A DNA stretch of 64,000 nucleotides, from contig JAMOPI010000010.1 in NCBI GenBank assembly GCA_027064585.1, forward strand, positions 85,789-149,788, written 5' to 3'. The position numbers and the translations under genes were made by a program. The notes under the pieces were generated by a model. The model did not search any database. It saw only the letters and a list, made by a program, of their open reading frames with translations, and was not told where the DNA came from. This DNA comes from Candidatus Desulfofervidaceae bacterium (GTDB taxonomy: Bacteria; Desulfobacterota; Desulfofervidia; Desulfofervidales; Desulfofervidaceae). Below are positions 61,820 through 64,000 of the stretch, piece by piece (position 1 is the stretch's first letter; each line of letters begins with the position of its first letter).

Positions 61820-62590
61820 ATGAGAATAAAAATAGGACTTGACGGAACAGAGAAAATAGTACTGCCGGTTGGGTTTAATAAATATCTGCAAGCCTTAATT
61901 TATACTCATCTTGATAAAACAGATGCAAACTGGTTACATGAGCAAGGATTTATTTTTAAAAAAAGGCATTTTCGGCTGTTTGTATTTTCTTCTATCTTGG
62001 AAAAAGGAGTATTTGATAAAGAAACAAAAACCTTTACCTTTCCCCAAAAGATCAGTTTTTACCTCGCCTCGCCGGTAGATTGGATCATTGAACAAGTGGC
62101 TACAAATCTGATTAAAACCAAAGAGGTTAATCTTGGCCCTTATAAACTACAAGTATTGTCTATTGGGGTTATAAAGCCAGAAAAAATTACGACCGATAAT
62201 ATAAAAATCAAGGCCATTACCCCGATAGAAGTCCATTCTACATTTACCAAACCTGACGGAAAAAAGATTACTCATTATTACACCCCTTATGAAAAGGAAT
62301 TTTCTGAGCTGATAAATGAAAATTTAAAGAAGAAATGGGAAGTCTTTTACAAACATCCCTGTCCCTTTGAGCTTTCCATAACACCACTTTTTGAAGGAAA
62401 CAGGAATGAACGCATTGTCTATTTTGGTACAGGCAAAAACAAGACTATCATTAAAGGCTGGAAGGGATATTTTGACCTTAAGGGTGCTCCACCCCTATTG
62501 CAATTTGCCCTTGATGTAGGTCTTGGTAACAGAAATTCGCAAGGTTTTGGGATGATAGAGGTAATAAAAACTATTACATCTGTCCCGTAA
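61820..62590 (+). CDS. cas6: CRISPR-associated endoribonuclease Cas6
   Basis: 256 residues. The C-terminal Gly-rich loop (VGLGNRNSQGFGMIEVIK) and the RAMP-like first strand with HLD (LQALIYTHLDKTDANWLHEQ, then GFIFKKRHFRLFVFSSIL) are the Cas6 signature. Cas6 cuts pre-crRNA in CRISPR repeats. No CRISPR array and no other cas gene is in the window, so it stands alone. It comes 22 bp after the qrc terminator. Confidence 0.85.
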   Translation: MRIKIGLDGTEKIVLPVGFNKYLQALIYTHLDKTDANWLHEQGFIFKKRHFRLFVFSSILEKGVFDKETKTFTFPQKISFYLASPVDWIIEQVATNLIKTKEVNLGPYKLQVLSIGVIKPEKITTDNIKIKAITPIEVHSTFTKPDGKKITHYYTPYEKEFSELINENLKKKWEVFYKHPCPFELSITPLFEGNRNERIVYFGTGKNKTIIKGWKGYFDLKGAPPLLQFALDVGLGNRNSQGFGMIEVIKTITSVP

Positions 62591-62679
62591 ACCAAGGGTA
62601 CGGCAAAAAAATATAGTCAAATTTTATTTGACAACTAGGTAGGATTTTGATAAAAGGAAAAAACATAAGGAGCTATGTG

Positions 62680-63522
62680 ATGAAAAAAGTCTTTTTTATT
62701 TTGTTTCTAGGCTTGCTTATTCCCTTAACTGCCTTGGCCGATCTTACGCTTAATTATGTGGGAAAGGGAAAGAGCGATATTGTTTCAAGTGTGATTTATC
62801 TAAAAGGTGATAAATTAAGGGTAGACTTGGTGCAGAAGTCAGGAGAAAAATACAGCTTGATTTTTAAATACAATCCCCATAAGGAGTTCATTGTTATCAA
62901 CCATGGCCAGCAGGAATATACCATTATTGACGAACAAGCCTTGGTTTCCATGAAAGAAATGATGAAACAAATGAAGGCAAGGCTGGCCCAAATGCCTCCG
63001 CAAATGCGGGAGATGGCCAAGCAGATGATGAGAATGCAGTCTCCTCCGGAGGTTTCGGTTAAACCGGTAGTTATAAAGAAGGAAAAACTAAACGGTATCC
63101 CTACGGTAGTTGTCGGTGGATACAAGATTTTAAAGAATGGCAAGGAAGAAGAGATCACCCTTTGGTTAGCGGATGGAACTAAGCTCGGAATAACAAAACA
63201 AGATTATAAACTCTTTGAAAACTTTTTAAAATTTGAGGACGAGCTAGCCTCTGTAAGCCCGCATGCAAGTGCTTGGAAGCAAAGAAGTTACAATTTTACC
63301 CAAAAAGACTATCCCCCTAACCTTAATTTAAAAATCCCCCTACCAGTTAAACAGGCCGTAATGGTTGATCACAAGGAAGTAGAGGCGATAGAGTTAAAAA
63401 GCATTTCTAAGCAAAAATTAGACGATACCCTCTTTACTCTGCCAGAGGGCTACACTAAGAGAAAGATTCAGCCTCCTGCTAGAAGAATGCCTCCTCCCAC
63501 CGGAGGAATGATGTTTGAGTAA
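62680..63522 (+). CDS. Exported DUF4412 protein
   Basis: 280 residues from ATG 62680 (AAGGAG upstream). Signal peptide MKKVFFILFLGLLIPLTALA, then a beta-rich domain (LTLNYVGKGKSDIVSSVIYL; DKLRVDLVQKSGEKYSLIFK) typical of DUF4412, a Met-rich helix (about 100-125: MKEMMKQMKARLAQMPPQMR) and a Pro-rich C-terminus (RRMPPPTGGMMFE). It is probably periplasmic or outer membrane. Function unknown. Confidence 0.7.
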   Translation: MKKVFFILFLGLLIPLTALADLTLNYVGKGKSDIVSSVIYLKGDKLRVDLVQKSGEKYSLIFKYNPHKEFIVINHGQQEYTIIDEQALVSMKEMMKQMKARLAQMPPQMREMAKQMMRMQSPPEVSVKPVVIKKEKLNGIPTVVVGGYKILKNGKEEEITLWLADGTKLGITKQDYKLFENFLKFEDELASVSPHASAWKQRSYNFTQKDYPPNLNLKIPLPVKQAVMVDHKEVEAIELKSISKQKLDDTLFTLPEGYTKRKIQPPARRMPPPTGGMMFE

Positions 63523-63703
63523 AAAGGGGTCGTTTTTAACCTTTGGGCTGAATTACTCGCTCCATCTTTTGCCTTTAATATGTCGCCTTTGCCCTATTGG
63601 TGTAGAAGACGTTGATTTAGAGGAAATTAAACAATTGGCTACCAAGGGCCTCTATTACAAGGCCAAAGGCCGCTACTACAATCTGGTAGATAGTCATCCC
63701 TGA
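63515..63703 (+). pseudogene. Gene truncated by IS5-type copy 2
   Basis: Starts with TTG overlapping the DUF4412 stop (TTGAGTAA). It reads SKKGSFLTFGLNYSLHLLPL, ICRLCPIGVEDVDLEEIKQL and ATKGLYYKAKGRYYNL, then ends VDSHP in IS sequence. The same DSHP tail ends the DUF6516 fragment at 2776, so both tails come from the IS end. The native C-terminus is lost. Family not recognised. Confidence 0.5.
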
Positions 63704-64000
63704 AAAACGCTCTAACCTACCATTTTATCACACATTTTTCTTGAAATAAGGCTGACAAAAATGCAAAGATATGCTAAAAATCAGCTCAACACCTTGCAAT
63801 TTGGGACATCAAAATGAAAGGGAAAGGACCTGATAAAGGACAACTAAGTTTGTTTCAACAAAGGTTAAAAGAGCAACTCAATCCAAAACATCCTTTATAC
63901 AGATTGGCCGAAGCAATTCGGTGGGAATACTTTGAGAAGGAATTTGAAAAGTTTTACTCAGACAAAGGCAGGCCAGCCAAGCCCATCAGGCTCATGGTAG
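63689..64000 (+). mobile_element. IS5-type insertion sequence, copy 2 (runs off the window)
   Basis: The left end GATAGTCATCCCTGAAAAAC starts at 63689. It matches copy 1 (2790 downward, opposite strand) closely for about 90 bp and again in the transposase. The rest of the element lies beyond the window. Confidence 0.8.
63814..64000 (+). CDS. IS5-family transposase, N-terminal part
   Basis: ATG 63814 opens MKGKGPDKGQLSLFQQRLKE, then LNPKHPLYRLAEAIRWEYF, EKEFEKFYSDKGRPAKPIRL and MV, open to the window edge. This is the DUF772-type N-terminal domain of IS5 transposases. It has none of the frameshifts seen in copy 1, so copy 2 may be intact. Confidence 0.85.
   Translation, partial: MKGKGPDKGQLSLFQQRLKEQLNPKHPLYRLAEAIRWEYFEKEFEKFYSDKGRPAKPIRLMV

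Noticed and set aside
61820..64000. CRISPR array near cas6
   Set aside because: No regularly spaced repeat of 24-40 bp is present on either side of cas6.

Overview
The window looks like a piece of the chromosome of a thermophilic, strictly anaerobic, Gram-negative sulfate reducer (deep-branching Desulfobacterota). The evidence is a complete QrcABCD-type periplasmic cytochrome-to-quinone reductase operon, LptD and a lipid A N-terminal-domain protein (outer membrane), system II cytochrome c maturation genes (ResB, CcsA), and a fused inositol-phosphate cytidylyltransferase / di-myo-inositol-phosphate-phosphate synthase, the enzyme of a solute typical of (hyper)thermophiles. The DNA is AT-rich by eye. 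'Candidatus Desulfofervidus' is a reasonable guess, but it is inference only.

Layout. Positions 1-8,500 are an accessory region: a broken coiled-coil gene, an IS4-type transposase remnant, tRNA-Arg(CCT), a decayed IS5-type insertion that splits a toxin gene, a catalytic-domain-only tyrosine integrase, two Cys-rich small proteins, Phd/RelE and VapB/VapC toxin-antitoxin modules, and several families of short phased DNA repeats (GTTAGA, TGACGG, AGCTAA, TGTCGCA, TGTGTCA). From 8,500 to 46,300 is dense housekeeping sequence: dinG, PAP2 phosphatase, leuB, resB, two tRNA-Ser, ade, dtd, aspS, hisS, ugd, mazEF, a leucine attenuator followed by leuA, hemA-ccsA, the DIP synthase, cbpA, a two-component system with two probable target genes, ffh-rpsP-khpA-rimM, a TRAP transporter, recJ, a GT39 glycosyltransferase, ogt and a radical SAM gene. 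At 46,400-47,200 lies a decayed VapBC pair. From 47,200 to 56,800 come trxB, a patatin, a radical SAM protein, ribE, folC, lptD and yqhA. At 56,900-61,750 is qrcABCD, followed by an orphan cas6, a DUF4412 protein, and a second copy of the IS5-type element running off the end.

How the genes fit together. QrcABCD moves electrons from periplasmic c-type cytochromes into the quinone pool; the hemes would be attached by ResB/CcsA, and hemA starts heme synthesis. leuA is controlled by a leader peptide rich in Leu codons plus a terminator/antiterminator pair. LptD, the lipid A-domain protein and GT39 serve the outer membrane. The accessory end and the far end carry two copies of one IS in opposite orientation, so the 61 kb between them could invert. 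The most unusual part is the set of phased heptamer/hexamer repeat clusters between 950 and 6,350, which no gene in the window explains.
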